A stretch of DNA of 64,000 nt. Source: Paenibacillus solanacearum (GTDB taxonomy: Bacteria; Bacillota; Bacilli; Paenibacillales; NBRC-103111). Positions 34,465-43,472 of the stretch are shown piece after piece (position 1 is the stretch's first letter; each line of letters starts with the position of its first letter). The notes below the pieces were generated by a model. The model was not told the origin of the DNA. It searched no databases and worked only from the letters and a program-made list of their open reading frames with translations. The stretch lies in assembly GCF_910593845.1 (NCBI RefSeq), contig NZ_CAJVAS010000007.1:167304-231303 (forward strand). The letters run 5' to 3'. Position numbers and translations under genes: made by a program.

Positions 34465-35586
34465 ATGATCATTAAAGACGTTGATGTATATCCGCTGCGG
34501 CTGCCGATGAAGCAAAGCTTTGCCATATCGGGCGGCAAGGTCGGCGACCCTTCATCCGGCGCCCCGCACGTCTATGTCAAGCTGACGGATGAGGCCGGCC
34601 ATGTCGGCTGGGGCGAATGCCGGCCCAGTCACCGGTGGAGCTACGAAACGCTCGAGAGCGTCGTATCGACGCTTCGGCACTATATCAAGCCGCTGCTCCT
34701 CGGCCAGCCGGCCGAAGACGTGCAAGGGCTTACGGCGCAAATGAACCGGCATATCGCCGGCGGTCAGAGCGCAGGACAGCCGATCGCCAAAGCCGCCGTC
34801 GATATGGCGCTGCATGATTTGATCGCCAGGCGCCGGCAGGTTCCGCTTGCGGGGCTGTGGCTTTCTTCAGGGCAAGGCGCCGTGAACCTGTCTTATTTGA
34901 TCAGCACCGCAAGCCCCGATGAAGCGGCCGCTCATGCGATGGCCGCCAAGGAGCAGGGCTATCTCGGCGTCGATGTCAAAATCGGCCTGAACCCGGCCAA
35001 AGACATGGAGATCCTCGAAGCAGTCAAACAGCATGCGCCAGGCCTGTTCTTCCGGGTGGACGCCAATCAGGCGTACGACCTGCCTGCCGCCGTTCGGACC
35101 GGCAAGGCGCTGGAACGTCTAGGCGTCGACGTATTTGAGCAGCCGCTGGCAGCGGGCAACCTGCTCGGCCACGCCGAGCTGCGCAGAAAGATCGGCGTCC
35201 CGATCGCGCTGGACGAAAGCGTCTGGTCCCCCGGAGATACGCTGCAGGCGATCCGGCTCGAAGCATGCGATATGATCGTCGTGAAGGTGACGAAGATGGG
35301 CGGACTGTCCGGCGCCAAACTGTGCGGTGAAATCGCCAAAGCATCCGGCCTTGGCCTGCTCGGAGGCGGCTTGACGGAGTCCAGACTCGGCCTATCGGCC
35401 TCGGCCCAGTTGTTCCACCATTTGCAGATCCGCACGCCGGTCGACCTGAACGGGCCCTTCTTCCTTGCTGACGATCCCGTCGAAAGCTTCCCGGATTTGC
35501 AGGACGGCGCGATCCGGCTGTCGGGCAGACCCGGAACCGGCTGCGACGTTTCCATGCACAAGATCGACCGATATACATACGCTTAA
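34465..35586 (+). CDS. Enolase-superfamily protein (mandelate racemase/muconate lactonizing type)
   Basis: A 373-residue enolase-superfamily enzyme, which abstracts a proton next to a carboxylate held by Mg2+. Metal ligands are Asp199 (FRVDANQ), Glu225 (FEQPL) and Asp250 (ALDES). The second-side lysine is Lys274 (IVVKVTKMGG). The usual first-side KxK motif reads DVK here, with only Lys172 kept. The layout suggests the muconate lactonizing subgroup, which includes dipeptide epimerases, racemases and dehydratases. AGGAGGACGACCG precedes the ATG at 34465. It faces a Gfo/Idh/MocA-isomerase operon across a terminator and probably acts on an acid sugar or related acid. Confidence 0.87.
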   Translation: MIIKDVDVYPLRLPMKQSFAISGGKVGDPSSGAPHVYVKLTDEAGHVGWGECRPSHRWSYETLESVVSTLRHYIKPLLLGQPAEDVQGLTAQMNRHIAGGQSAGQPIAKAAVDMALHDLIARRRQVPLAGLWLSSGQGAVNLSYLISTASPDEAAAHAMAAKEQGYLGVDVKIGLNPAKDMEILEAVKQHAPGLFFRVDANQAYDLPAAVRTGKALERLGVDVFEQPLAAGNLLGHAELRRKIGVPIALDESVWSPGDTLQAIRLEACDMIVVKVTKMGGLSGAKLCGEIAKASGLGLLGGGLTESRLGLSASAQLFHHLQIRTPVDLNGPFFLADDPVESFPDLQDGAIRLSGRPGTGCDVSMHKIDRYTYA

Positions 35587-35592
35587 CGAGAT

Positions 35593-35628
35593 AAAGGCGG
35601 TTCGGACCCTAGGTCCGATACCGCCTTT
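35593..35628. terminator. Bidirectional terminator
   Basis: aaaggcggt-tcggac-c and g-gtccga-accgccttt arms form a long hairpin with A- and T-rich ends between two convergent genes. Confidence 0.87.
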
Positions 35629-35638
35629 ATACTGGAGC

Positions 35639-36700
35639 CTACAGCTCCACTTCGCGTCCCAAGCGGGCCGACTCGTAAATGCCGCACAGCATTTTCATCA
35701 CTTCGATGCCGTCCTCGACAGGGCTTCTCGTCTCCGTCCGGCCGAAGCAGGCGCTGACGAAGCCGTTGATCTCCTCCTGAAAGCCGCGCGCGAAATCGAA
35801 ACCGACCTGGTTGATCTGCGGCGTGATGTTCAAGATCGTGTTATGCTTTTCCGAGACGATCGAGAACTCCGGTTCCACTTCTGCGCCGCCTTTATCCCCG
35901 TACAGCTTGACCGACACCTCGTCCTTCTTGGCATGGAGCGTAAAGCTCACGTCCACCGTCAGCGTAGCCCCGTTCTCAAAGCGGATGAACGCGGAAGCCA
36001 AATCCTCGACATCGTTATGCTCCGCGTTATAGTCGGACGCTTTGTAGAAGTTCAGGTTCCGTACGTTCGACCGGTTGCCGAGACGCTTGAACGTGCTTCC
36101 GCTGATCGTTTTTACTTTCGGCTTGCCCATCAAATACCAGCACAAGTCGATAAAATGAACGCCAAGGTCGATCAGCGGTCCTCCGCCGGAACGCTCGACG
36201 TCGGAGAACCAGCCTCCCGGGTTGCCCAGACGGCGGATGCAGGTTGCTTTCGCATAATAAATTTCGCCCAGATCCCCGTTGTCGAGGAACGTCTTCAGCA
36301 CCTCGGTATTCGTGCCGAAACGGCGCACGAATCCGACCTGAAGCACTTTGCCGGAACGCTTGACCGCTTCCTGCACCTGATACGCTTCCTCGACGGTTTT
36401 GCACAGCGGCTTCTCGACGAGCACATGCTTGCCCGCATCGAGTGCGGCGATGCTGATCGGCGCATGGGAATTATTCCACGTGCAGATGCTGACGGCGTCG
36501 ATCTCCGGATCGGCTAACAGATCGCGGTAGTCCGTATACGTATTCGGGACGCCGTGCTTCTCCGCCTTTTGCTTGACGCGCGCTTCGTTACTGTCGCAAA
36601 ACGCGTGCAGCACGACCTCCTTGTTGTTCAAATACGATTTGATATGATGCTCGGAAATCGAGCCGACGCCAATCACGCCGATTTTTAATTTGTCGCCCAT
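35639..36700 (-). CDS. Gfo/Idh/MocA-family NAD(P)-dependent oxidoreductase
   Basis: A 353-residue dehydrogenase. The Rossmann motif GVIGVGSISEHHI is at residues 8-20, the catalytic Lys is in HVLVEKPLC, and the later motif GGGPLIDLGVHFIDL carries the conserved Asp and His of the active site. These enzymes oxidise a hydroxyl of a sugar or inositol. The gene starts 15 bases after the isomerase gene stop, so both are made from one transcript. A ketose made by the dehydrogenase could be the substrate of the isomerase. Confidence 0.92.
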   Translation of the reverse strand: MGDKLKIGVIGVGSISEHHIKSYLNNKEVVLHAFCDSNEARVKQKAEKHGVPNTYTDYRDLLADPEIDAVSICTWNNSHAPISIAALDAGKHVLVEKPLCKTVEEAYQVQEAVKRSGKVLQVGFVRRFGTNTEVLKTFLDNGDLGEIYYAKATCIRRLGNPGGWFSDVERSGGGPLIDLGVHFIDLCWYLMGKPKVKTISGSTFKRLGNRSNVRNLNFYKASDYNAEHNDVEDLASAFIRFENGATLTVDVSFTLHAKKDEVSVKLYGDKGGAEVEPEFSIVSEKHNTILNITPQINQVGFDFARGFQEEINGFVSACFGRTETRSPVEDGIEVMKMLCGIYESARLGREVEL

Positions 36701-36715
36701 CTGTATGCCTGCCTC

Positions 36716-37531
36716 CTAAAGTAATTTCATATTGTGGTAGCTTTCGCGAATCCCGTCCGCTTCCACGCCTTGCCCTTCGTATTCCAGCACATAGGCCCCG
36801 TCATAGCCCGACTTCCTGAGCAGATCGAGAATGGCCGGAATATCGACATCTCCGCCACCGGCCGGCACGCCGTCGAACGCTTGGTTCCCGAGCGATTTGT
36901 ACCGGCCGCCGTCGCTTTTCTTGAAGTCCTTCACATGAACGTGGCCGATGTACGGCAGCAGCAACCGGGCAGCGTGAACCGGGTCCTCGTCAACGAGCAG
37001 GAAGTTGCCGACGTCCAGCGTAGATTGGAGCGCGGGCGATCCGACGGCTTCAATGATATGGCGGACCTGCTCGCCTCTGCCCGCCAGCTTGCCGTGATTC
37101 TCAAGGCACAGCGACATACCCGCCGCTTCCGCCTCCTTGGCGGCAGCGCCGAGTCCATCCACGATCCACTGCAGCGCGTCGCCATAATCGATGCCGTCCA
37201 GCAAATTTCCGGAAAAAACGCGTATCGTACGAGTTCCTAACTGCTGCGCAACAGGAAACGCTTCCGTAATCTGCAGCAGCGCTTTCCGGCGCGCTTCCGG
37301 ATCCTGGCTTACGAAATTGTTGCTGACGGCGTAGCTGACGACGGTAATGCCGCATTGCTTCGCGCAGGCCGCCGTTTCCTCCAGCTCGCTCGCCGCATCC
37401 TGCCAAAAATGGGCAAGCAGCTCTACCTTCCGGTAGCCTTCCGCTTCGCAAAACCGCAGGAAGTCGGTCGCGCGCCATCCCTTCTCCTTCGCTGTCCGGT
37501 GCACGCTCCACATGCTCAAAGCCAAGTCCAT
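36716..37531 (-). CDS. Sugar phosphate isomerase/epimerase (TIM barrel)
   Basis: A 271-residue AP_endonuc_2-type barrel with all four metal ligands: Glu in LCLENHG, Asp in STLDVGNF, His in GHVHVKDFK and Glu in YVLEYEGQG. The ATG at 37531 has AAGGGAG before it and was preferred to an upstream extension. It is the first gene of an operon with the Gfo/Idh/MocA oxidoreductase. Nearby divergent genes are the hydroxyacid dehydrogenase at 37818 and, further off, the enolase-type gene. Confidence 0.89.
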   Translation of the reverse strand: MDLALSMWSVHRTAKEKGWRATDFLRFCEAEGYRKVELLAHFWQDAASELEETAACAKQCGITVVSYAVSNNFVSQDPEARRKALLQITEAFPVAQQLGTRTIRVFSGNLLDGIDYGDALQWIVDGLGAAAKEAEAAGMSLCLENHGKLAGRGEQVRHIIEAVGSPALQSTLDVGNFLLVDEDPVHAARLLLPYIGHVHVKDFKKSDGGRYKSLGNQAFDGVPAGGGDVDIPAILDLLRKSGYDGAYVLEYEGQGVEADGIRESYHNMKLL

Positions 37532-37727
37532 TGCGTTCGCTCCCTTTCGTTTCCGGTACTGTCGATTCCAAGACCAAACTAACAAATTTCACCAGACAGT
37601 GCTATTGTAAACTACAGATTTCCGTCGGACAACTCGATGAATTGCCAAAAAATGAATACATTCCGGCCCGTACTTACCTACGCCCGCAAGAACTCTTTTT
37701 TGGTCATTTTTTCGTCAGCCAAATCGA

Positions 37728-37756
37728 TTGTATGCGCTTTACGCCGCTTGTATAAT
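37728..37756 (+). promoter_or_regulatory. Promoter of the hydroxyacid dehydrogenase gene
   Basis: TTGTAT (37728-37733), a 17-base spacer and TATAAT (37751-37756) lie 62 bases before the ATG at 37818. The gap from 37532 to 37727 shows no gene. Confidence 0.65.
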
Positions 37757-37817
37757 TTTCACAAGATGCAAGGCGCACGCCCGTTCACCCATTTCATAAA
37801 TTACTGGAGGAATAACA

Positions 37818-38807
37818 ATGAAAATTGCGATACTACCCTCAGCCGCAAGACAGCATGCCGTGTTCTCCCAAGAGCATATCGCCGAGCTGGAAACGTTCGG
37901 CGCGGTCGTCTGCAACGCCACGGAAGGCGACCCTTCCAAGGAACAGGTCATGGAAGTGATTCAAGGCGCCGACATCGCGATCACGTCGTGGGGCTGCCCT
38001 TCGCTCACCGCCGATGTGCTCGACCGGGCGCCGGAACTGAAACTGATTGTGCATGCCGCCGGGACGATCAAAGGCATCGCTTCACCGGACGTGTGGGCGC
38101 GAGGCATCCGGGTTTCCAGCGGTAACGGGCCGCTTGGCCAAGGCGTCGCGGAAACCGCCCTCGGGTTCACGATCACCGCACTGAAAAACATGTGGACCTT
38201 GAACCGCGCCACCCACGCCGGCGGATGGAAGGAAGGCCGCGATCGCGTAAGGGAAATGGTCGGCGTGCGCATCGGCGTGCTCGGCGCGGGCAAAGCCGGG
38301 CGGCACTACATTCAGCTGCTGAAGCTGTTCGACGTGCAGGTGCTCGTACATGATCCGTTCCTGAGCGCTGCTGAAGCGGAGCAGCTCGGCGTTACGCTGT
38401 GCAGCCTTGAGGAGATGCTGGCCGCCTCCGATGTCGTCTCGATTCATGCGCCGTCGCTGCCCTCCACGAACAAAATGATCAACAAGGATCGGCTCGCCCT
38501 GATGAAGGACGGCGCCATTCTGATCAATACGGCCCGCGGATCCATCATCGACGAAAGTGCCCTCATTCCCGAATTGCAAAGCGGCAGGCTGTTCGCTTGC
38601 CTGGACGTCACCGATCCGGAGCCGCCTGCGCCGGACCACCCGTTCCGCTCGCTGCCCAACTGCGTGCTGACGCCGCATATTGCCGGAGCCGTGACGAACG
38701 GTTTGCGCCGGCTCGGACGTTTCGCGGTCACGGAAGTCCGGCAGTTTGCATCCGGCCAGCCGCTCACCGGCGAAGTCGAAGCGTCTGCGCTGAGCACGCT
38801 CGCCTGA
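37818..38807 (+). CDS. D-isomer-specific 2-hydroxyacid dehydrogenase
   Basis: A 329-residue NAD-dependent dehydrogenase. The nucleotide motif is GVLGAGKAGRHYIQ. The catalytic triad is Arg in INTARGSIID, Glu in DVTDPEPPAPDHP and His in TPHIAGAV. It interconverts a 2-keto acid and a D-2-hydroxy acid. The N-terminal part differs from serine-pathway enzymes, so phosphoglycerate dehydrogenase activity is unlikely. The protein is clearly related to the one at 47683-48666 (same length, same rare N-terminal layout). It is monocistronic and followed by a hairpin. Its neighbours suggest use in acid-sugar breakdown. Confidence 0.92.
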   Translation: MKIAILPSAARQHAVFSQEHIAELETFGAVVCNATEGDPSKEQVMEVIQGADIAITSWGCPSLTADVLDRAPELKLIVHAAGTIKGIASPDVWARGIRVSSGNGPLGQGVAETALGFTITALKNMWTLNRATHAGGWKEGRDRVREMVGVRIGVLGAGKAGRHYIQLLKLFDVQVLVHDPFLSAAEAEQLGVTLCSLEEMLAASDVVSIHAPSLPSTNKMINKDRLALMKDGAILINTARGSIIDESALIPELQSGRLFACLDVTDPEPPAPDHPFRSLPNCVLTPHIAGAVTNGLRRLGRFAVTEVRQFASGQPLTGEVEASALSTLA

Positions 38808-38834
38808 TAAGCGACGCCGGTCCGGCATGTTGAT

Positions 38835-38866
38835 CAGGCCGCCCCGGATATTGCGCGGGCGGCCTT
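38835..38866. terminator. Hairpin after the hydroxyacid dehydrogenase gene
   Basis: caggccgcccc and gggcggcctt arms pair around a 12-base loop, followed by a short T-containing stretch (ttgatt). Confidence 0.6.
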
Positions 38867-38948
38867 GATTGCATACGCTTGATCCCCTCCTGCTGCGATA
38901 GGAAAAGGACCTTTTTGGGTTGATGCAGATGTATTCGTTATATTCAAC

Positions 38949-38978
38949 AGGCCGTTCCTTGCCAAGAAGGAACGGCCT
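38949..38978. terminator. Perfect hairpin between convergent genes
   Basis: aggccgttcctt, gccaag, aaggaacggcct is a perfect 12-bp stem. The T-run is weak on either side, so its strength as a terminator is uncertain. Confidence 0.6.
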
Positions 38979-39027
38979 CTCTCATGGATGGACTTGCGGA
39001 CCGGATCGCTCAAGCCGCAGGCGGACT

Positions 39028-39477
39028 CTACCGGTTCGCGTTCAAGTTCAAATTGAACACTTGCTGGGCTTTCACATGCTCGTAACCGATCCCTTTGTAA
39101 AACGCATGCGCATCCGTTCGCTGCGCGCCGGACCGCACCCGCACGATGCCATAACCGGCTTCACGCGCCCACTGCTCGCAGGACCGCATCAGCTGCTTGC
39201 CGATTCCCATGCGCTGACAGCGCTGATCTACGACCAGCCCGCCGATCTCCGCGAACGGATCGCTCTCGAGCAAATGTCGGCCATGGACATGCACCCAACC
39301 GACGACACCATAGGTTTCATGCTCCATCACGAATACCGCATGATCGGTATCTTGCATAATCCGGGAGAGCCGCTCGCGCATTAGCCGCTCCTCTGCGGGA
39401 TATCCCAGCTGTTCGGACAAGCCGCATAGCGGCAAAGCATCCGATAACTGCGCCTTTCGTATGGTCATTTCGCTCAT
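39028..39477 (-). CDS. GNAT-family N-acetyltransferase
   Basis: A 149-residue single-domain GNAT. The acetyl-CoA-binding motif GLVVDQRCQRMGIGKQLM fits R/Q-x-x-G-x-G/A, and the end has the usual HAFYKGIGY. It transfers acetyl from acetyl-CoA to an amine on an unknown small molecule or protein. The ATG at 39477 follows AGGAGGG at a good distance; a longer frame to 39498 lacks a site. The gene appears to stand alone. Confidence 0.9.
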   Translation of the reverse strand: MSEMTIRKAQLSDALPLCGLSEQLGYPAEERLMRERLSRIMQDTDHAVFVMEHETYGVVGWVHVHGRHLLESDPFAEIGGLVVDQRCQRMGIGKQLMRSCEQWAREAGYGIVRVRSGAQRTDAHAFYKGIGYEHVKAQQVFNLNLNANR

Positions 39478-39645
39478 CTCTGCCCTCCTAGCTTTCACAT
39501 ACTCTTTATCGTATCACAGGAACGAATAGAAGCGTGATGTTTTATCCTGCTGGATTCAATCTATCCATCTAACGGTACAGCGAAAGACGGCATCCACAGT
39601 TGGATACCGTCTTTCTGTCACTGTGCAGCATGCGCTGCGCCACAA

Positions 39646-41019
39646 TTAATTGGCGGCTGCTTGAGAAGAAGCTTCTTGCTTCTGCTCTTCTTTACTTTTG
39701 TGATTCTTTTTCACTTTCAATTCCGCAGCATCAAGCGTGATTCCTTTTTCCTTGGCGAGGTCGGCAATCGACTTGCCCGCTTGCAACTGCTTCATCAGCT
39801 CTTCTGTCGTCATTCCCAGCTTTTGCGCCAACTCGCCCGGAGCCGCCCATGCCTCGTGCCGCTTGTCATGTCCTCCGTCGCGAAGCGCGCTTTGAACTCT
39901 TTTCTTAATGCCTTCCGCAAGACCCGATTTCAGCTTATCGGCCATTTCCTGCTTCAGCTTTCCTGCTGCTACCTGCTCGTCGATCGCTTTCGTCTGCGCG
40001 TCCACCAGCTTCTGTACATAAGCGTCCAGCGCCAGTCCGTTCGCCTCGGCGATTTGCGCCAGCGTCTTCCCTTCCTTCAGCCCGCTCTGAACCACGCTCT
40101 CTTCCACGCCCAGAATCGTCGCCGTTTCCTTCGTCAGATTGCCGCCCGCAAAGCCAAAGCTTGGACCTTGACCGTGACCTTGTGGGCGTGTTCCCGGACC
40201 GCCGAAGCCTTTGCTCTCTACCGATTTCTTGATCCGATCCGCAAGGCCCGATTTCAGCTTATCGGCCATTTCCTGCTTCAGCTTCCCTGCTGCTACCTGC
40301 TCGTCGATCGCTTTCGTCTGCGCGTCAACCAGCTTCTGTACATAAGCGTCCAGCGCCAGTCCGTTCGCCTCGGCGATTTGCGCCAGCGTCTTCCCTTCCT
40401 TCAGCCCACTCTGAACCACGCTCTCTTCCACGCCCAGAATCGTCGCCGTTTCCTTCGTTAGGTTGCCGCCCGCAAAGCCGAATCCCTGACCTTGGCCTGG
40501 ACCTTGAGGACGCGCTCCCGGACCGCCGAAGCCTTTGCTCTCCACCGATTTCTTGATCCGATCCGCAAGACCCGATTTCAGCTTATCGGCCATCTCCTGC
40601 TTCAGCTTTCCTGCTGCTACCTGCTCGTCGATCGCTTTCGTCTGTGCGTCCACCAGCTTCTGCACGAAAGCATCCAACGCCAGTCCGTTCGCCTCGGCGA
40701 TTTGCGCAAGTGTCTTCCCTTCCTTCAGCCCGCTCTGAACCACGCTCTCTTCCACGCCCAGAATCGTCGCCGTTTCCTTCGTTAGGTTGCCGCCCGCAAA
40801 GCCAAAGCCTGGACCGCCGCCTCGTTGTCCTCTAGCATCGAACCCTTTACCGCGCTCCTTGTCCGACTTGTTCTTGCTTGTTTCCGATTTATTCTTCGCC
40901 GTGTCGCTAGTCCCCGTATCGGCTGCAAGTACTTGCGAATGCGCTCCTATCAAGCCGGCCCCGATCAAAAAGCTCGCCGCAATGGCGCTAGCAATCACTT
41001 TTTTGCTTTTATTGTTCAT
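39646..41019 (-). CDS. Exported protein with three near-identical 108-residue repeats
   Basis: The 457-residue protein has a signal peptide (VIASAIAASFLIGAGLIGAHSQVLA), a charged linker and then three repeats of 108 residues from residue 71. Each contains NLTKETATILGVEESVVQSG, a LAQIAEANGLALDA helix pair, a QTKAIDEQVAAGKLKQEMADKLK helical segment and a Gly/Pro/Gln linker. A shorter related unit ends the protein. Similar helix pairs occur in many secreted proteins of Gram-positives and resemble DUF2680-type proteins; the function is unknown. It is likely secreted or held in the cell wall. AGGCGG precedes the ATG at 41019. Confidence 0.85.
   Translation of the reverse strand: MNNKSKKVIASAIAASFLIGAGLIGAHSQVLAADTGTSDTAKNKSETSKNKSDKERGKGFDARGQRGGGPGFGFAGGNLTKETATILGVEESVVQSGLKEGKTLAQIAEANGLALDAFVQKLVDAQTKAIDEQVAAGKLKQEMADKLKSGLADRIKKSVESKGFGGPGARPQGPGQGQGFGFAGGNLTKETATILGVEESVVQSGLKEGKTLAQIAEANGLALDAYVQKLVDAQTKAIDEQVAAGKLKQEMADKLKSGLADRIKKSVESKGFGGPGTRPQGHGQGPSFGFAGGNLTKETATILGVEESVVQSGLKEGKTLAQIAEANGLALDAYVQKLVDAQTKAIDEQVAAGKLKQEMADKLKSGLAEGIKKRVQSALRDGGHDKRHEAWAAPGELAQKLGMTTEELMKQLQAGKSIADLAKEKGITLDAAELKVKKNHKSKEEQKQEASSQAAAN
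39892..40809 (-). repeat. Three tandem 324-bp coding repeats
   Basis: The phase is exact: gccgcccgcaaagcc recurs at 40141, 40465 and 40789. Units are 40809-40486, 40485-40162 and 40161 to about 39892, the last ending early. Most of the few differences are silent or fall in the Gly/Pro linker, so the copies are recent or kept alike by gene conversion. Confidence 0.93.
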
Positions 41020-41186
41020 ATGTAATCCGCCTCTCATTTGGATAATTTACCCTACGCTTTATATAATAGAACGAAATTATGAATTAAAAATGAATACAAA
41101 CTTAATGGATGTTAAAGATTAGCTGAGCGCTTGCTGAAAATGAAAAGCCTGCCATCTCCGCTGCCGATTATGCGAGAAACGGAGCC

Positions 41187-41222
41187 AAAAAAATAACCAC
41201 CGACCGCAAGGGTCAGTGGTTG
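41187..41222 (-). terminator. Terminator of the solute-binding protein gene
   Basis: On the minus strand aaccactgaccc, ttgc, ggtcggtggtt forms a strong hairpin followed by attttttt, 50 bases after the stop. Confidence 0.88.
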
Positions 41223-41271
41223 GATAGTGGTGCGTGTTTCATAGCTTTTGTTTTTACATGAACACCTAACT

Positions 41272-42591
41272 TTACTGCTTCATCAGCTCGGCGATTTTCT
41301 TGTCGGCTGCATCCTGCGTTTCTCTGAGCACCGTGTTGATGTCCTTTTTATTGAGAGCCAGTTCAGCGCGCATTGCACGAATCAGCGTTTGCACGTCTTT
41401 GTCATATTTGTTCGGAGGCGGCGTCGGCGTATTCGAATATTTGAAAATAGCCGCCAAGTTTTTGCCTTTCAACAGCGGGCTTTCCGTTCCGAACGCTTTG
41501 ACAAGATCCGGATCTTTCAGGACAGGAATCCGCGAAAACTTACTGATGAGCAGCTGCGATTCTTTGGACGTTACGAGCTGAATCACTTGCATCGCTTGTT
41601 CCTTATGCTTGCTTGGTTTCGTAATGACCATCATATCCGCCAGCGCATGGCGTCCCTTCCCTTTGGCATCCTCGAAGGTCGGGTTCGTCACGATATCCCA
41701 GTTCGGAGCACCGCCCGTTTCTTCCGCCTCGAGAAGCTGGCTGATCAGTTTGGACACCCAGTCCGCTTCCATAGCCAGTCTCTTTTCTTTCATGAAGGTC
41801 GCTTCTGCATAGGCATACGATTTGCCGTTGACAACGCCAGGAATATTGTAGTTCGCCTGGAACAGATCAAGAATTTTGTGGTACATCGGAATATCTACAA
41901 GCGCCTTGTTCGTCTTCGGATCGACGAACGGCTGCGTATAAGGGCTGATGATATGGTCAGGGAAGCGAGGATCCCAACCGATATATTGAACGCCATCCGC
42001 CTGTCTCGTCAACTTGCGTGCCAAATCCAGCACTTCGCTCCAGAGCATGTCGTCCTTCGGATACGGAACGCCGAACTTGTCGAAGATGTCTTTATTGTAG
42101 AATAAAGCGCCCGTATTTCTGCTGAACGGAATCCCTTGAAGCTCTTTGCCTTTGGAATCGAGGTTGCGGACCGCCTGGATCGTCTCCGGAATAAATTGAT
42201 TCAGGTCCATCTTGAATTTCGAGACCAGATCGGTCAAATCCGCAGGAAGATCCAATGCAGCGAGCGGCATATGCCAGTCGTTATCGGAGAAGATCAAGTC
42301 CGGCACTTCGCCGGCGACAATCAACTTCTCGAGATCGCCTTCGATTTTTTCCAGCGTAATATTCGGATACTTCTTCTTGACAGGATCTACGAAGAACGTC
42401 TGGAATTCTACTGGCGAAAGTCTTGTCACGTTAACGTAAAACTTCAAAGTGACCGGATCGGTAGATACTTTCAGTTCGGCTTCCGGCGCCGCTTTGTTCG
42501 GTTCGGCAGGCTTGCTCCCGGAGGAACATCCTGTCAATGCGATCATGCCGGCCAGCATGGCCACAGTCATTTTTTTGTAATGATGGCTCAT
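41272..42591 (-). CDS. ABC transporter solute-binding lipoprotein (family 1)
   Basis: A 439-residue protein with lipoprotein signal (MIALTGC, Cys22) and a family-1 sugar-binding body. The shared region reads FYNKDIFDKFGVPYPKDDMLWSEVLDLARKLTR, very close to the other three binding proteins in the window. AAAGGGGAG precedes the ATG at 42591, while a longer frame to 42654 has none. No transport permease or ATPase is near, so it either works with a distant permease or serves as a sensor. A gene-free zone with several CcpA/LacI-type sites lies upstream and its own terminator downstream. Confidence 0.92.
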   Translation of the reverse strand: MSHHYKKMTVAMLAGMIALTGCSSGSKPAEPNKAAPEAELKVSTDPVTLKFYVNVTRLSPVEFQTFFVDPVKKKYPNITLEKIEGDLEKLIVAGEVPDLIFSDNDWHMPLAALDLPADLTDLVSKFKMDLNQFIPETIQAVRNLDSKGKELQGIPFSRNTGALFYNKDIFDKFGVPYPKDDMLWSEVLDLARKLTRQADGVQYIGWDPRFPDHIISPYTQPFVDPKTNKALVDIPMYHKILDLFQANYNIPGVVNGKSYAYAEATFMKEKRLAMEADWVSKLISQLLEAEETGGAPNWDIVTNPTFEDAKGKGRHALADMMVITKPSKHKEQAMQVIQLVTSKESQLLISKFSRIPVLKDPDLVKAFGTESPLLKGKNLAAIFKYSNTPTPPPNKYDKDVQTLIRAMRAELALNKKDINTVLRETQDAADKKIAELMKQ

Positions 42592-43472
42592 CTTTCTACT
42601 CCCCTTTTGTACGAATGTGTTATGCTGCTTCATTAATGCGAGAATACGGCTCATCTCGTCCCGTTCATCCCGGCTTCAGGATGCCCGGTCATTCCATCCC
42701 CCCTTTCAAGCGTTCCCTCCGGATATTGTTCCTGCGCAGAAGCTCCGGCCGTTACGGCATTAAACAGTGGACAAGCGAGAAACCTTTCCTATCATAATGG
42801 AGGAATGTTAAAACGATGTTCGAAAAATGATAAGGATTTGTAAAGATTTCCCCCGATTCGACACGTTGGCAATGTAAGTGCTTCCGAAACAATCGTTGCG
42901 CTTACAAAACCGCCGCTGCCGAGACCTTCAAGATGTCCAAGTACGGAAAAACGAACATCGCCAGCGAGACTCCCGTGAAGTTTGACCGATTACCGCGCAG
43001 CGCCAAACTTCCGCAACACGCTGAAACGCTTACAAATTGCGCTGCTGCATGACCAAGGATCGAATCCTTCCGAAACATAGCTGCAACCGCTTACGCAAAC
43101 GTGAACATGTTGCAGAGAGATAAAAAAACCTTATCCTAGTAAACATACCCAGACCACAACAATGGAAGGATATGATTACGGGTAAGGTTTTCTCCAGGAC
43201 TCAAGCCTTTGCCGTATGCTCATATGATTATAATCATCATAGTTCCTCAGTCAGATATTGTCAACTAAAAAAAACTTTATATTTCGACAAACCCAATCCG
43301 TTCATTGGACCTACCTCCACGTTCGGTCGAATCAAATGTAAGGCGGCCGATTACAAAGCTTTTGCGGAATATAATTCCATAACGGACTGACATAAATCCA
43401 TTATGATTCGTCGCGCGATGGTTTACAGTGGACGTAGTGAATGAAATGTCTCACATGGAGGAGGGAATGACC
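42592..43472. promoter_or_regulatory. Gene-free 880-base zone with four CcpA/LacI-type operator matches
   Basis: TGAAACGCTTACA (43022-43034) fits the cre consensus fully. TGTAAGTGCTTCC (42873-42885), TGCAACCGCTTACG (43082-43095) and GCGCTTACA (42898-42906) are close matches or good halves. The first and third form a 9-bp inverted pair (42873-42881 with 42898-42906). A 12-bp inverted repeat (aaaaccttatcc near 43125; gggtaaggtttt near 43180) with an A/T run looks like a minus-strand terminator without a gene to end. A 72-codon frame at 43172 is not convincing. No further gene is seen. Confidence 0.6.

Noticed and set aside
43172..43390. Open frame of 72 codons in the cre-rich gap
   Set aside because: GGAAGG lies before the ATG, but the composition is unlike the neighbours, nothing is recognisable and it overlaps the inverted repeat.
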